From: Oscheius onirici
Taxonomy: Eukaryota > Nematoda > Chromadorea > Rhabditida > Rhabditidae
Direction of reading: 5' to 3'
Length of the DNA: 64,000 nucleotides
Assembly (NCBI GenBank): GCA_932521025.1
Contig: OW051472.1
Coordinates: forward strand, 4,960,001-5,024,000
Within the stretch, counting starts at the first letter, position 1, and each line of letters starts with the position of its first letter. The notes beneath the pieces are model-generated. The model saw only the letters and a program-made list of their open reading frames with translations. It did no database searches and was not told where the DNA came from. A program made the position numbers and the translations under genes. Shown here in pieces: positions 24,617 to 36,062 of the stretch.

Positions 24617-27600
24617 ATGCCGCAACGAGGCTATTCACTAGCTGGACCATTGAGCATCAAACAGCAGGGTCCCTTGTCCCTTTTAAGACTGAAAAAACGC
24701 TATTATTTCGTGCTGGACGAGATCGGGAGGAAGATTATTTATTATAAGGATGAGCAAGAGTTCTTGAACAGCAAGGTTTTAATTTTTTCCCCCAAAATCT
24801 CTTTCTTTTTCAGGAAGTTCTAGGCACATTTCCATTGGAAAAGACGGCGTTCAGTGTGGTGGAGGGAAATAAGAATGCTTTCATGGCTCAGTCAGTTTTC
24901 ATCCATATTTTCTCACTGTCTTACTGTCGGTGTTTGACAGACTAATTGAATCAACTTACTGCAGTTCTCTTGTTTTCCGAATCGCTTCCAAAAACGTCCT
25001 TAGTCATCCATTGTTTCCGGGAAAGCCTCATCATTCTGTGTCCATTTCCTTTTTGTGTTGCGATTGTCCATTGTCCTACAGCCAGCATCACGAGCCTATC
25101 CCTCCTATTTACACATCCGTATTCCATCGTTTTCCAGTGTCGGTGATCGCCAATTTGAGCTTGAAGCGGACAATCGGACCAGTTGCTTGCGTTGGATGGA
25201 AGCTCTAGCAAATCGGTAGGTTCTTCTCGGAAAATATTGCGAGAGAGAGTCTGTCGATTTTTCAAATTCAGATTCTTTAGAGATTTGGAATACATTCCGT
25301 CAAAGGCCGAAAGCTTGAGAAGAAGCAGTTTATCGGACTTTGAGCACTTGTACAACAACGCCCCGGATATCATGAAGGCGACTTTGAGGAAATGTGAGAG
25401 CAGAATGGGTATATAGAAATCCTGCTTTCAGTGTCCGAACAGCCATCAGAAGGATCTCTTCCCTCCTTGAGTATTCTGGAGGAGAAAATTCACAGACTCA
25501 GTCTGGAATTGGCGGGAGAGAGTCATCCGGTAAGCTCGCTCTTCGTAACTTTGTAAGCTATTAAAAGTGCTGAAGAAGCTCTCATAACAGATCGACAAAA
25601 CATACTATTTTCACACAATTTATGTTTCTAATCGAGTCTTGTTTTCACTCACAGCAAAACATTTTTTAAGTTAACTCCCTCAATGAACGAGTGGATATCA
25701 AACTGGATACAGCATCACAAGCACACAATTGAAGACAGACCGAATTCCTTGTCCACTGCCAGTTCGTCGAAAGATGTCAGTGCCGAGTCGGAAGTTTTCG
25801 AGAGCGAGCACGAAGATCCAAAGGATGTCGGCGAATTGGTGCAACTAAGAATGGTCAACAATCAGCAGAAAGTGGAAATGCACAAGCTACAGAGGGAAAA
25901 TAATGATCTGGTCAGAGAAAACAGCTTGCTGAGGTTCGTTTTCTTATTCGACAGAAAAGGATAAAATTCAGGGAAAGAGCTCGAGCTGCCACCGAAAGTT
26001 CCACCAGCAGATTTCTCAATGCTGAAGTAAATCGACTGAACAAGAAATGTCTGTCTCTGGAAGGATCTCTCTCCCAGTCCAACGAAAAGAATCAAAACCT
26101 CGAGGAACAGGTGAAAAACTCGAGAAAAGAGTACGTCTTTGCCCTGCAATCGACTATCAGAATTCCTCTTCATGACAACAATTCGCTCGATGTGATGCAA
26201 GTCAAGCTTATTGGCGGCGATGTGGTCAGTCAAAAAACTCTGTTTATGGAAATTCTATTTCAGCACAAAAGACGGATTCGAAACCTGGTGCAGGAGGCCA
26301 GAGGGCAAGATCCATCTCTCCCGACGCTTGACAGTCTTCTGTCTGGAGATTATGTAGATGCATATGGGTTCAGACAGCATTTCACGGACGAGGGATTGGC
26401 TGTTCATTACATGGCCACACAGCTGCATCAGTTCTATGAAAGTATGTGAAGAGAAAATGGAGAAACATCTGAAGTTTAGACAATGAGGACAGTACGAGAC
26501 ACCACAAGAAGAAGTGGAGAGACTACCTGGAAAATAACAGTAACATCCAGTTGAATGTGAGTTGTCTACTGTATGTCTTACGGTACCATTCTAGCAGTAC
26601 TGATCGACCAGTCCTAAAATGCCCGCAAAAATAGCAACACTGAGCAGCCTAGTAACTCGATTTTTAAGCTTGATCATGTAACGGATAGTTGTAGTTTTTT
26701 AATCGGTCGACAAAATTTTCAGAACAGCGCTAACAAGCTTGTAAGCTCAATATGGGTTAGAAATGTGGCTCCAGAGCGAGAATTTTAAGGCAGGTTAATG
26801 TAGAACAGCAGCAACCTTGCAACGCGCTGAACTCTTACCCTTCTTCCAGAAGGAGACGAGAGCGCTCTGTCGTGGCGGTGTTCCAAACAGTCTGCGTCCG
26901 GCAGTTTGGAGTCTTCTAATCCACCAACAAGTCGCAGACTTGAAACAGAAACACGGTCGTTATTACTACCGTAACCTGTGCAGTCAACCCCAAGAGGAAC
27001 GCAACTGCGAGGTTTGACCGTCTGTCATTTAGACCTCTCCATTCAATTTCAGTTCAGTCCTGCCAACTTGAAGCAAATCAACCTCGATCTGCTGAGAACT
27101 ATGCCTTCGAATGTTCACTTTATGAGTGCCAATTGCAGAGGGGTACTATACTTTTTTTGTCAGGTTTTAACTAGAATTCAGGTCTCACAACTTCAACAGG
27201 TACTACGAGCCTTCTGTCTCCACAACCATAGTCTGGGCTACTGCCAGGGAATGAACTTCCTGGCCGCTACTGCTCTCTGTTTTCTACCTCCAGAAGTTAG
27301 TGTGCACACTTTATTCAGAAAATATATGTACAAAGACTCTCCTCAGTCCTTTAGATGAGCAGAATGGTCTTGCGGTTGCGCTAAAGTTCAAATTATAAAA
27401 GGGGTCTAACAATAAGAAAATACCTGGCGCCATCCATGGAATCTGTTGGAGAAGAGACCGCGGTTGCGCTTTGGAACGAGTAGGAACATTGTTGTCAGGA
27501 TAGTTTGTTGTGGCTGCTGCTGCAGCTTAAATAGGAAACTGCTATCAGGTGTTTTTGTGTTTATTGGGAGATACTTGTTTATAATTTTAGCACTACGGAT

Positions 27601-28337
27601 AAGGACTAGTATAGGTATAAGTACGAGGCCATATGAAATTGTACAAAAGAAAGTGAGCATGTAAGCCAAAGTAAGTAAGGACTACCCTCGGAAAACTTCA
27701 AGCTTTTTGTCAGTTAAAATGGCAGTTTCAGGACGCCTTCTGGTTCCTCGTAGCCGTGACCGAAAAGTACTTTGACTGTAGCTACTTCGACTCCAATCTG
27801 ACCGGAGCTCAAGCTGACCAGGAAGTTCTCAAGGATCTTCTCCTATGGAAATCCCCGAATCTAGCTGCGCATTTGGCCAGTCTCGAAGTCGATTTGACGA
27901 CGATAACTTTGAATTGGTTCATCGCTCTCTTCTTCGACACCGTGCCCTTCCAGGTCGAGAAAACAGTACAGTAAGAGGAAAATATTTGTTCAGACGCTTC
28001 TTCGCATCTGGGATGTTTTCCTTCTAGAAGGGCCGAAGGTTCTCTTTCGATTCTCTCTCGTCCTTTTAGGTAAAAACAAAAAGTTTAGCAGATAAGAATG
28101 TTATCAGGCCATCATGAACAAGAAATTCTGATGAGGACGGACACGATTGGGATAATGAAAACGGTCAAAGCTGCAGTCAGACTCTGTTTCGATATCAAAG
28201 GACTGTTTCATGCTGCCTTTTGTGATCTCAAAGGACTGCCATCGAGGACTCAGCTGAGACAGAAACAGTTGACTTACTTACAGGTTTTGAGGGAGAGGCT
28301 CTCGAAGAGAGAACACATCAGAAACATGCTAATAAAA
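24617..28337 (+). CDS. tbc-2: TBC1D2/TBC-2-type Rab GTPase-activating protein (PH, coiled coil, TBC)
   Basis: RabGAP of the TBC1D2 family; in C. elegans TBC-2 inactivates endosomal RAB-5. Fifteen exons join in phase from ATG 24617. The PH domain (exons 24617-25215) ends FELEADNRTSCLRWMEAL. A coiled coil with QLRMVNNQQKVEMHKLQREN lies in exon 25671-25933. The pre-TBC segment has DYVDAYGFRQHF (26264-26441). In the TBC domain, RGGVPNSLRPAVW (26850-27011) is followed by INLDLLRTMPSN carrying the catalytic Arg finger (27053-27142). HSLGYCQGMNFLAA has the Gln finger (27182-27295), and DAFWFLVAVTEKYF (27732-27953) and LLRIWDVFLLEGPKVLFRF (27994-28069) complete it. The tail exon 28108-28337 matches the family's C-terminus. 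ATG 24617 is the first in frame; an in-frame TTG lies upstream, so a longer N-terminus is possible. At 28337 the gene either ends (unspliced stop at 28400) or continues; see the next entry. Confidence 0.88.
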
Positions 28338-28372
28338 GTAAGAGAGACAGATAGAGACTCATACTCTTCCAG

Positions 28373-31049
28373 ACTCCCAGTATGTCCAGCGACGAAGTGA
28401 CCATCACCGACGTCTGTCCCTCCGACATCGAGTCCAACACCTGTTTCATCGTCTCAGGGAATCAGACTCTCGGACTCATTTCCAAGGTTACAATCTACGA
28501 GAGAAAGTCTACTCTGGAACAACTGGATGTCGAGTTTGACTGTCGAGTAGCTTCTCTCGTAGCCGTGGAAAAGGATCTCATCTTTGTCGGTCTCATCTCT
28601 GCCTACATCGTGGCTGTGCAAATTGAAGGGAACGAAGGGTTAGCCTTTGATTCATTTTAGCAAAATCTCTTCAGAAATGTCCTCTGGGAAATGAAGCTTC
28701 CTGACACGGCTTTGCGTCTCCGATGTGTCCACAATCGTCTCTTCGCTCTCTTGGCAAACGGGACCCTTACAGTCTTGGAGGTCAGAATACAGTAATCGTT
28801 TAAAATCCTCTCACTTTTAGAACATTCTGGGTAAGTCTCCGGCCAATCTCGAGATGTACCACGTTCCTCTTGGAGCGGCTCCACTGACCGATGCCATTTC
28901 AATGGGAGATAATCTTTGGGTCACTTCTGGTTGTAAGATCTCTGTAATAGACAGCATGTGAGTGAAAATTATGAATTGTAAGCAAAACTTTTAGGAACCT
29001 TACGAGTGTCTCAACTGTCTTCGTGGCCTGTTCCACAGCTGGTGGAGGGACGCCGTTCTTCGAGAAAATTCTCTGTGCCTGTCGATCCAATCACGGAGTC
29101 TTTCTAGCCACAGCGCACTCGACATTGATTCAGCTGTGGAGCGATGGAGTCTGCCGACTGTTATTTGACATTGCCTTCGATCACAGAACGAGGTTCCTTT
29201 TTGGGATTGAAAAAAAGGCAAAAGAACTTTGCCGGAGGCGGGATTCGAACCCGCGTAGGATACCGTTTTCTTAGGACGGCCCATTGGCTCGCAAAGCCAA
29301 CCCCTTTGACCCCTTGGCTATATACTCCGACACAGCGCTGAAATTTCGACCACCTTATTTTGAAATTTGTATCTTGTGTAACACATTACAGTAGCCTTGG
29401 TCAGATTCAAGTCTATGTGCAAACTATAGTTTGTTCAATAAAAGAGGGCTCCATCGTTTTTAAAATCAGATGAAGATCTATCTGTGTTGAGAGCCATTTG
29501 TCGTACCCTAGAAGTATACTATAGCATGAGGTGGGCTACTGAAGCCAAGAGAGGAGGACATTTTGTATATCTATATCTTTCAGAAAGCCTTCTCTGAACG
29601 ACGACGAGGTCCTGACCAACATTATTTCTCTCTGCTATGTTGACGGTTCTCTCTGGGTCGGAACGTCTGACGGCTATGTGATCATCTACGCCGTAGATCA
29701 TGGTCTTCCCGACCATCAGACAAACAAATTTATTCTTAGAAGGTTTCACTATATCATTGTCTAAGAAGAAAACTTTCAGATACCCTCCCGGTCGTCGTCT
29801 GAATCCAGAGAACTCTTCTGGAGGAGAATCTTTGCGTGCTCAGCTCTGTTACATTCCAACTGCAGAGGAGGCTGAAGAGGAAGAAAATCTTTCGAGAAAC
29901 GAGTTTCCAAAGAAGGCCACCAGCAAGATTTCGATTAACATTGACCAGGACAGAAAAGATTACAGTGGTATGGAAGTATTAATCTTTTAACAAGAGGCTT
30001 TAAGTTTGTGTAACGGAGAACAATAACGAGGAGAAGAGAGGAGATAGAGGGATAGTAAGGAGAAGGAGTTCGATCACGGCCAACTGGATGGTCAACATCA
30101 AGAGAAACTTCCAGAAGGGCATCAGTTCCGATTCTGTCTTCATGCCAGAAGCGGAACATGAACAGCAACAAGTGTAAGTTACAATTTTCTAAGAAAGAAT
30201 ACTCAGATTGCTACAAAATCCGTTACAGATTTAAATTTGTAGCATGATTTGGTAAAAATATTTTTCACTTGATCTTGCAGGAAACGGGGTCACCGAAACT
30301 CTACCGGTTCCAGCAATCAATCAATGGAATACGACAGTGAGTACTTTGAAATGTACTCTGATGAAGGTGTGTCTGGTTCTATTTCTGTTTAATCAATTTT
30401 CTTCTAGAACATTCCCGTTCATATCTGACCCTCTCTCCTCGTCGGACTTGGGAACAACATCAGCCGAAAGTCTGGGACAAGTCGACGATCAAAAGAAAGG
30501 ATCTCCTTTTCGATGATCCTGTACTCATAGCAGTTCCGGAGGATGAATTGGTCGAAGAATTAAAGTCGGCAGAGTTGAATCCGTCGGAAACAGTGTAGGT
30601 TCAGCGAGAGAAAGGATCTAATCGGATTTTAGAGAGTCGTCGGTCGAACTGACACTGACGATGAAGTTGAAGATTTCCGATCGGCCGGTGAGGAGAGTCG
30701 TGCATTGCCAGTGAGTTTGTAAGGAGAGGGAAGGTAGAAAGAGAGAGCCTTAGTTTGTTTTTTTCTCAAAAAAAAAAAGAAATTGGTTTAGTTTTTTGTG
30801 ACGAAAGTAAAGAAAATACTTTGAACTGATTCCCACTATCATTTGACAATTCCTGCCTTTTCCAGAACCGACTCCGGTCCCGTTGTCGTCTCTTGTTCCG
30901 GCTGTATCACGGACGACGAGGCTCTGCTGGTCTGGCGAAAAGACAGAGATGAGCCAAGTCTGTGGATAAACGACCCAGTCTACGGGCCCACTTGCAAAGG
31001 CGCAACACAGAAACAGAGTTCCGTCGAGAGGGGAAAAAGTAGCGTGTAA
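28373..31049 (+). CDS. beta-propeller-like protein (WD40-type), possibly the C-terminal part of the TBC gene
   Basis: Open frame from 28373 (ATG at 28382, MSSDEVTITDVCPSD) through exons 28373-28638, 28675-28780, 28821-about 28957, about 28996-29192, about 29582-29740, about 29780-29967, 30090-30170, 30281-30365, 30407-30596, 30634-30710 and 30867-31049. Repeated blade-like strands appear, for example VAVEKDLIFVGLISAYIVAV, LCYVDGSLWVGTSDGYVIIY and VVSCSGCITDDEALLVWR, with a low-complexity insert between. SLWVGTSDG resembles blades in JIP3/SPAG9, ARHGEF10 and LRRK-type C-termini, but I cannot assign one. Splicing a 35-bp intron (28338-28372) fuses it in frame to the TBC protein; without that, its ATG overlaps the TBC stop by 19 nt. 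AATAAA follows the stop. Confidence 0.65.
29230..29331 (-). tRNA. class II tRNA-like gene, anticodon loop TTTGCGA (UGC), in an intron
   Basis: Reading the minus strand from 29331: GTCGGAG pairs with CTCCGGC (7 bp, one G-T) as acceptor stem, and A at 29230 is the discriminator. TTGGC and GCCAA form a perfect 5-bp anticodon stem around TTTGCGA, which puts UGC (Ala) at positions 34-36. GCGGG TTCGAAT CCCGC is a perfect T arm and includes a consensus B-box. An A-box-like TAGCCAAGGGGTCAAAGG resembles tRNA-Leu/Ser. The variable region is about 29 nt with a CCGT/ACGG stem, so the body is class II although the anticodon is not Leu or Ser. Two extra bases before the D arm make the D stem weak. It could be a nematode V-arm (nev-type) tRNA or a decaying Leu/Ser tRNA copy. 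Confidence 0.6.
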
Positions 31050-31120
31050 TTTATAAATAAAAGAGAATTTATTATACAAAACAGGAACCCGGTATTTGAA
31101 AATGAGAGATCGTGCAGGAG

Positions 31121-31697
31121 TTAGTGGTTGTTTTGGGCTTGGACTCTGGCCAGGGCCTCTTTGAACGTGATCCGCTTGGGGAAGAAGTCTAGATTTATAT
31201 GCTTTTAGCCTAAAAGGAAGGGAAACCGTGAAGAAAGTCCAATTCGTCGCTGTCTTGAATAAAGGCAGCCAGCTCATCGTAGTCCATGTTTTCACCGCAC
31301 AGCTCGTGAACGTCTTTCGCTAAATTTTCGATGAAGAGCTCCTGCAAACGTAATTACATTTTTGTGTTCCTTTCAGTGAATACAGAAGTTTCTCAGCTGA
31401 TTGACATTCAAATTTCACCGCTGCTTTTTGCGCAATACATGCAGAAGCACGTATAAAAAGAAAACTAAAACTGAAAACCACTATTTCAGGTCATTTGGTT
31501 AGTTGGTAGTGTCTGCCAAACTTTTGCCATAAAAGAATAAAAGAAAAAGAATAACTCCAACTTACAGCAGCTTTCGCAAAGACGAAAAGAGTTTCCGACG
31601 ACATGGGCAGCATTGCATCGTTGACAAGAGCCACGATGGATTTGATTCTGGCGATTGGTAAACTATGAGGACCGTCTTTCTCCAAATTCTCTGCCAT
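31121..31697 (-). CDS. CHRAC1/POLE4-like histone-fold protein
   Basis: Small histone-fold subunit of the type found in the CHRAC remodeller or DNA polymerase epsilon, which heterodimerises and binds DNA. Three exons join in phase: 31697-31566, 31341-31227 and 31188-31121, giving 104 residues, a normal length for the family. Helix 1 has SLPIARIKSIVAL, the central helix runs ETLFVFAKAA into ELFIENLAKDVHEL, and the last part reads DYDELAAFIQDSDELDFL then DFFPKRITFKEAL, matching the CHRAC1 pattern (LPLSRVR, AxELFVQ, ILPKKI). TATCGTTCAG lies 7 bp before the ATG, as for trans-splicing, and the stop of the same-strand zinc-finger gene is only about 145 bp upstream, so they may form an operon. NF-YC-type proteins are a less likely alternative. 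Confidence 0.85.
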
Positions 31698-31843
31698 TCT
31701 GCTCTGAACGATATTTGTAGTCAATTGAACCAGAAATAAAACTTGGAAAATCCATCAAAAGCTCACATAGAGATATGAAAAGTAATTCATTTTTCGATTC
31801 TGAGATCAATCTTCACAAAGTAAAAAAAATAACAAATTTGCAT

Positions 31844-34662
31844 CTAGGCTGGAATTTCTTCCAAGCTGGCGGGTTCGTCGACGAGCTCTCCAACAATTTC
31901 TTCGAAAACAATTTCGTTTTTTTCTTCCGCCTCGGCTTCTTTCTTGAAGCGACCTAAAATCGAAGTTTTCACCTAAAAATCGATCGAATTCGCTTGCTTT
32001 TCACGTTCAAGACGACAGTTTTGGCGTCCTCATCAGCGTTAAAAGATCCCACAATTTCCACTTCGTATTCTTTGGTGTCATCTTCAGTTTGGATGATGAC
32101 TTCCGGAATCTCTGTACACTCGTTTTTAAGGTAGTCTCGAATTATATCCAAAGCTTCTTTCGAGATGTTCCTGCAGGGCTTACCAAGTTGATCGACAAAG
32201 TTAAAGAAGATCTGTAAAAAAGACTTTTGAAAGTTGTCCCATGCTTGTTCTAGTCGTCACAAATCGATAAAATGAAGTCGGACAAAAGAACAAACCTCGA
32301 GCTTTGCCACAATCTCCGGCATCAACTTTGGTGGTGGCTCCATCTCATCCGCTTCGTCTTCCTCAACTTGTGGTAATACAGCTCGTCTCTCCGTTTTCTC
32401 AAATCTCTTGCCGTCCGTCTCCACGGTCTGCATTGCCCTCAACTCTTCCGGATTCATCCCATGCGCCGTCTGGATGTGTCGATTGACGCTAGTAGTGCCG
32501 TAGAAGATGACTTCACACACCGGACAGGGCTTCGGTTCCCGGTCACTCAAATCCGGTCGAACGTGGAGCGATTGTGGCGGACAGACTCTTTCTTGCTTCT
32601 GGTGAGGCCTTGTTCGGACAGCGTCTTTCATCGTCGCGCTGGGAGGCAGAGGGAATGGAACTGTATGCTTGTTCGGGAGCTTCTTTTGAGCAATTCCGCG
32701 AATAATCTTCCTAAGTTCGTTTGAACTCAGCTGTTGGCGAAGAGATTCCTCAATGAAGGCGCGTGTATAGGGACAGCTTCTGCGGTAGTGGTAGAGCAGA
32801 TTGTACTCGTATTTGAACCTGAAGTCTTTCTCTATGAAAGACAAATATTGTAAAATAACCTATTGCCGCACAAAATACACTGATGTGAGCCGAAATTCGC
32901 ATGGTATCCCATCTGATGGCGCTCCAGACGCCCTTGATTCGCAAAAGTCTTGCCACATTCCGGACAAATCCTTCCAGCTGTTCCCTGTTCGCTCAGACGC
33001 CATTTTGACCTCTCGCCACTCGTGATATGTCCCTGTCCGTCTACTGTAACCCCGTCAGGTCCGAAATCGTCGGCGAAAATTATACCCTGAACTTGTTTTA
33101 GATTTAAAATTAAGTGAGTTACGGTATCGCGATCATTGTACAAATTTGAACGGCTTGGCTGCGGAAGAGAAAAGTCATTGTCGTCCACAATTATCTATAA
33201 CCGGAGTTTAAAATTTTTTAAAGGTTACGGCACCTCATCATCGTCCATTGTGACTCTTCTAGACGATCCAGACTCAGCATTCTCATGATCGGCTAGGAAA
33301 TCAGCTGGCGCTGAAAAATCGAAATATTTGGTATTGGTAGTGTATTACCATCTTTCGGAGGAGGTTTTGCTCGAACTAGCAGCTCAATAACCATATCGCG
33401 CAGTTGTTCATCGTCGAGGCAGAGCTCCCCCTCAGGCAAGTTCGCCAATATTTCGGGACAACTAGATCGCCAATGGCTGGTCAGATTCTGATGGAAGCGG
33501 TAGCAGACTCCGCAGAGGTCACAGATAAATCCGCCGAGATCCATGGCGTCGTCGGGACGAAAGGGACTGTCGGCCTGATGGAGAGAGGTGTGACGACGGG
33601 TGTGATTGGAGGGAATGAAGACATTACAAGCCTCGCACTGACTTCCACGCCGGCCTGAATTGATAAATTAACTTTATTAGTTAATTAGTTAGAAAAACAT
33701 ACTGATAGCATGAAAATTGTTAGGGATTTCCAGTCTGGTTGTTGGACCCGTCTGAAAGAGAATAGACTTAGAGATTCCCAGCTCGACTGGACCAATTTCG
33801 GGTTTCTTCTGGGCCAGATCTTCTACCATCATGCGCAGTTGGTTCACCTCCATGTTCTGAAAATCTGGTTGCGATCGGCATAGGCGACAAAAAAAACTTG
33901 TCGAAGCTCAACAGCGATCACGTCTTTCAGCTCGAAACAGGCTCTGCGCCAGTGATGGAACAGATTGTATTCGTATTTGAAGACTTTCCCACAGAGAGGA
34001 CACAAAAATGAGCCGAAAATCTGGTGGGTGACGAGATGTCGCTCGAGGCGAGCCTGATTAATAAAAGTTTGACCGCATTCGTGGCAACTACAACTTCCGT
34101 ATTGTCGAGTTTTTCGTCTTTTCGTGCCTAGATTTTGGAGTTTTTTAAGAAAACATTTATACAAAATACCTTGGTGACGGATACTCTGAATCATTATGCC
34201 GGCCGGTACAGGTTCAGCGATATCGGCAGGCATTTTTGGATCGATCATCTTGAATTCTTCTGAAGTGATCAGGTTAACATGAGAAAATTGAAAGGAAATA
34301 CCATTTTTAACACCTGCTTGAACTCTTGTTCCGGCATAGACTTGATTCTCAGCCCCTTCGACGATTTCGTCTAATGGTTCGTCCAAAACCTCTAAATGAT
34401 GAAAATAAACTCGTTTTTAGCCGATAATACCAATGTGTTCCTCAAAATAGCAAATTTCCCCATCAATTCCAATATACCGCATTCCATCCTCTGACATGTA
34501 CATCTGAAAACACAAGTTATCTTTCTAAAGTAAAAATCACATTTTCGGCTGATTCAGTCTCTACTACATTTATTCGAGGATGAACGTTGCTACTGGAAGC
34601 GGCTCGACTCATTACCGGCTCATTTAAAAACTCTTCTTCGGGAAGGAATCGTTCATTTCCAT
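31844..34662 (-). CDS. multi-C2H2 zinc-finger protein
   Basis: Several exons give a large C2H2 protein with three similar finger blocks. Block 1: CSCHECGQTFINQARLERHL and LCPLCGKVFKYEYNLFHHW (34110-33930). Block 2: CEACNVFIPSNHTRRHTSLH and CDLCGVCYRFHQNLTSHW (33650-33470). Block 3: CPECGKTFANQGRLERHQ, CILCGNRLF, and FKYEYNLLYHYRRSCPY (32990-32750). A further single finger follows, CPVCEVIFYGTTSVNRHIQTAH (32520-32450, given here as a pattern C-x2-C-x12-H-x4-H). The C-terminal exons read about 32213-31983 and about 31956-31844, ending LEEIPA and TAG. The recurring FKYEYNL and QxRLERH wording shows internal duplication of a finger module. The 5' end is open: the first exon (34661 downwards) needs one base from an upstream exon, otherwise the start is the ATG of MSRAASSSN. 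Probable transcription factor; no ortholog recognised. Confidence 0.8.
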
Positions 34663-34715
34663 CTGAAAATTAATATTTGGACTTTCTGTATGAGTCTATT
34701 TTTATCTTTATTTTC

Positions 34716-35568
34716 TTTAAAGCGACAGTGTAGCTACGAAATTTGGTGGGGGCGAATCCGACGCACTTCGCGCGGCAATTCAAAATATTTCACTGAAGGA
34801 ATTATCAAAAATGCGATTTTTGCCCATTTTTGTGATTTCCTTCCGAGATTTCACTTCAAAACGGACATTACATCGATTATCAAACGACAGAACACGAAAA
34901 GAGCACAGAAACATCAAATAAAAACATAAAAACTCGTGTTTTGCAAACAAGTGCAAAAAAATCGTTTAATTTTCAGGTTATTTTCAAAATTTCAGGTCAT
35001 TTTCATTCATTATCTTTCAACTTCGCTCTAATCCAGCTTTTTTTGACGTGCTCTTTACGATGAACACTACGAAGAAGCAAAATAATTGAGAAAAAAACAT
35101 AAAAAATCTCGGCTTTACCAAAATTTATGTGTTTCGCGCCAGTTTTTTGAGCCTGCTGCGCACCAACTTCGGCACACGTTCACACAGGCTTGTTGCGTTG
35201 CGCTGCGGTCTGGGCTGCACCGCGCTGCGGCCAGGTTGGACTTTGCAGCGGGCTAAAAAAATTCATTTGGCATTTTTTCTGTTTTTTTTTGTTTCCAAAT
35301 ACGTCCCCCGATTAGATTTAGTTTTGCCATCAGAAAAATTGGAAGAAAATCAAAAACTGACGACAAAAATAGAAGAAAATGCGGATTTTTGACGAAATTC
35401 GGTAAAAATAGCAGTTCTTCTATTTTCATTGACAGTTTTCGATTTTCTTCCAATTTTTCTGATGGTAAAACTAAAAAACCACAGTCCAATCTGGCCGCAG
35501 CCCAGCCCAGACCGCAGCGCAGGTTTTCAACAAGCCTGCGTTCACAACAGCTACACTGTCGCTTTAAA
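34716..35568. mobile_element. TTTAAA-ended inverted-repeat element, interrupted by a hAT-like MITE
   Basis: TTTAAAGCGACAGTGTAGCT at 34716-34735 is exactly inverted at 35549-35568. TTAA at both ends can be read as the target duplication, as in piggyBac-type or TTAA palindromic MITEs. No transposase frame. Without the inner insertion (35185-35538 plus one duplication) the element would be about 490 bp. A related interior (TTTTTTGAGC then CTGCGC and GCCAGC) is seen at 59290-59350. Confidence 0.7.
35185..35538. mobile_element. hAT-like MITE, 354 bp, nested
   Basis: Terminal inverted repeat CAGGCTTGTTG at 35185 and CAACAAGCCTG ending 35538, with exact 8-bp duplications CGTTCACA at 35177-35184 and 35539-35546. 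The arms pair over much of their length (GCGCTGCGGTCTGGGCTG and AGAAAAATTGGAAGAAAATC appear in both orientations), forming a foldback. An 8-bp target duplication and CAG ends are hAT hallmarks. Confidence 0.8.
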
Positions 35569-35599
35569 AACAACAATTAAAAAAACAAACCCATAGCTA

Positions 35600-35787
35600 T
35601 AGATCCCGCAACGTGATGCCTGATTTGCAGGTTTGAGTTCCCTCCAAAACTTGGAAATATGGCGTGGGTCCCATCACGAAGTCATTGCCGACTACCGTAA
35701 TCCTAGCCGCACGGAAAATCTGTGCGGCCGGCGGCAAGAAGGGCCCAGTTTCCAGATTTGAAAATTCTGCCTCATCGTAAGCTTTTC
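35600..35787 (-). CDS. coding-like open frame without ATG, possible 5' exon of the zinc-finger gene
   Basis: The minus-strand frame is open for about 62 codons from 35787 (KAYDEAEFSNLETGPF ... AARITVVGNDFVMGPT) to TAG at 35597-35599. Composition is protein-like and unlike the surrounding transposons. A donor ACG|GTAGTC lies inside. It is upstream of, and co-oriented with, the zinc-finger gene, whose first visible exon lacks its 5' partner, so it may be that partner, separated by the inserted elements. A gene fragment is the alternative. Confidence 0.3.
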
Positions 35788-36062
35788 ACGCTCTGTGTGT
35801 CATTTTTTTCCTAAGAAATTCTGTTAGCTTTGCCAGAAATACCTATCATAGGATGTTACAGCACACGAGAAACCTTTTGTATGTTCTGAAAGATTAGATT
35901 CTGTTCTGAAATGCTCGTCTAAACGATTCTGTACTTCGCTAGTTTCTTTGAGGAAAAGGGTGTTTTCGAGGAGGAGGGTGTTTTCTGAAAAAAGTTCCCA
36001 GGTTTTGTTGGGAAAAACCTCGTTTATGTATGAATTTTCCATCTTTTTTTCAAGTATAAAGT

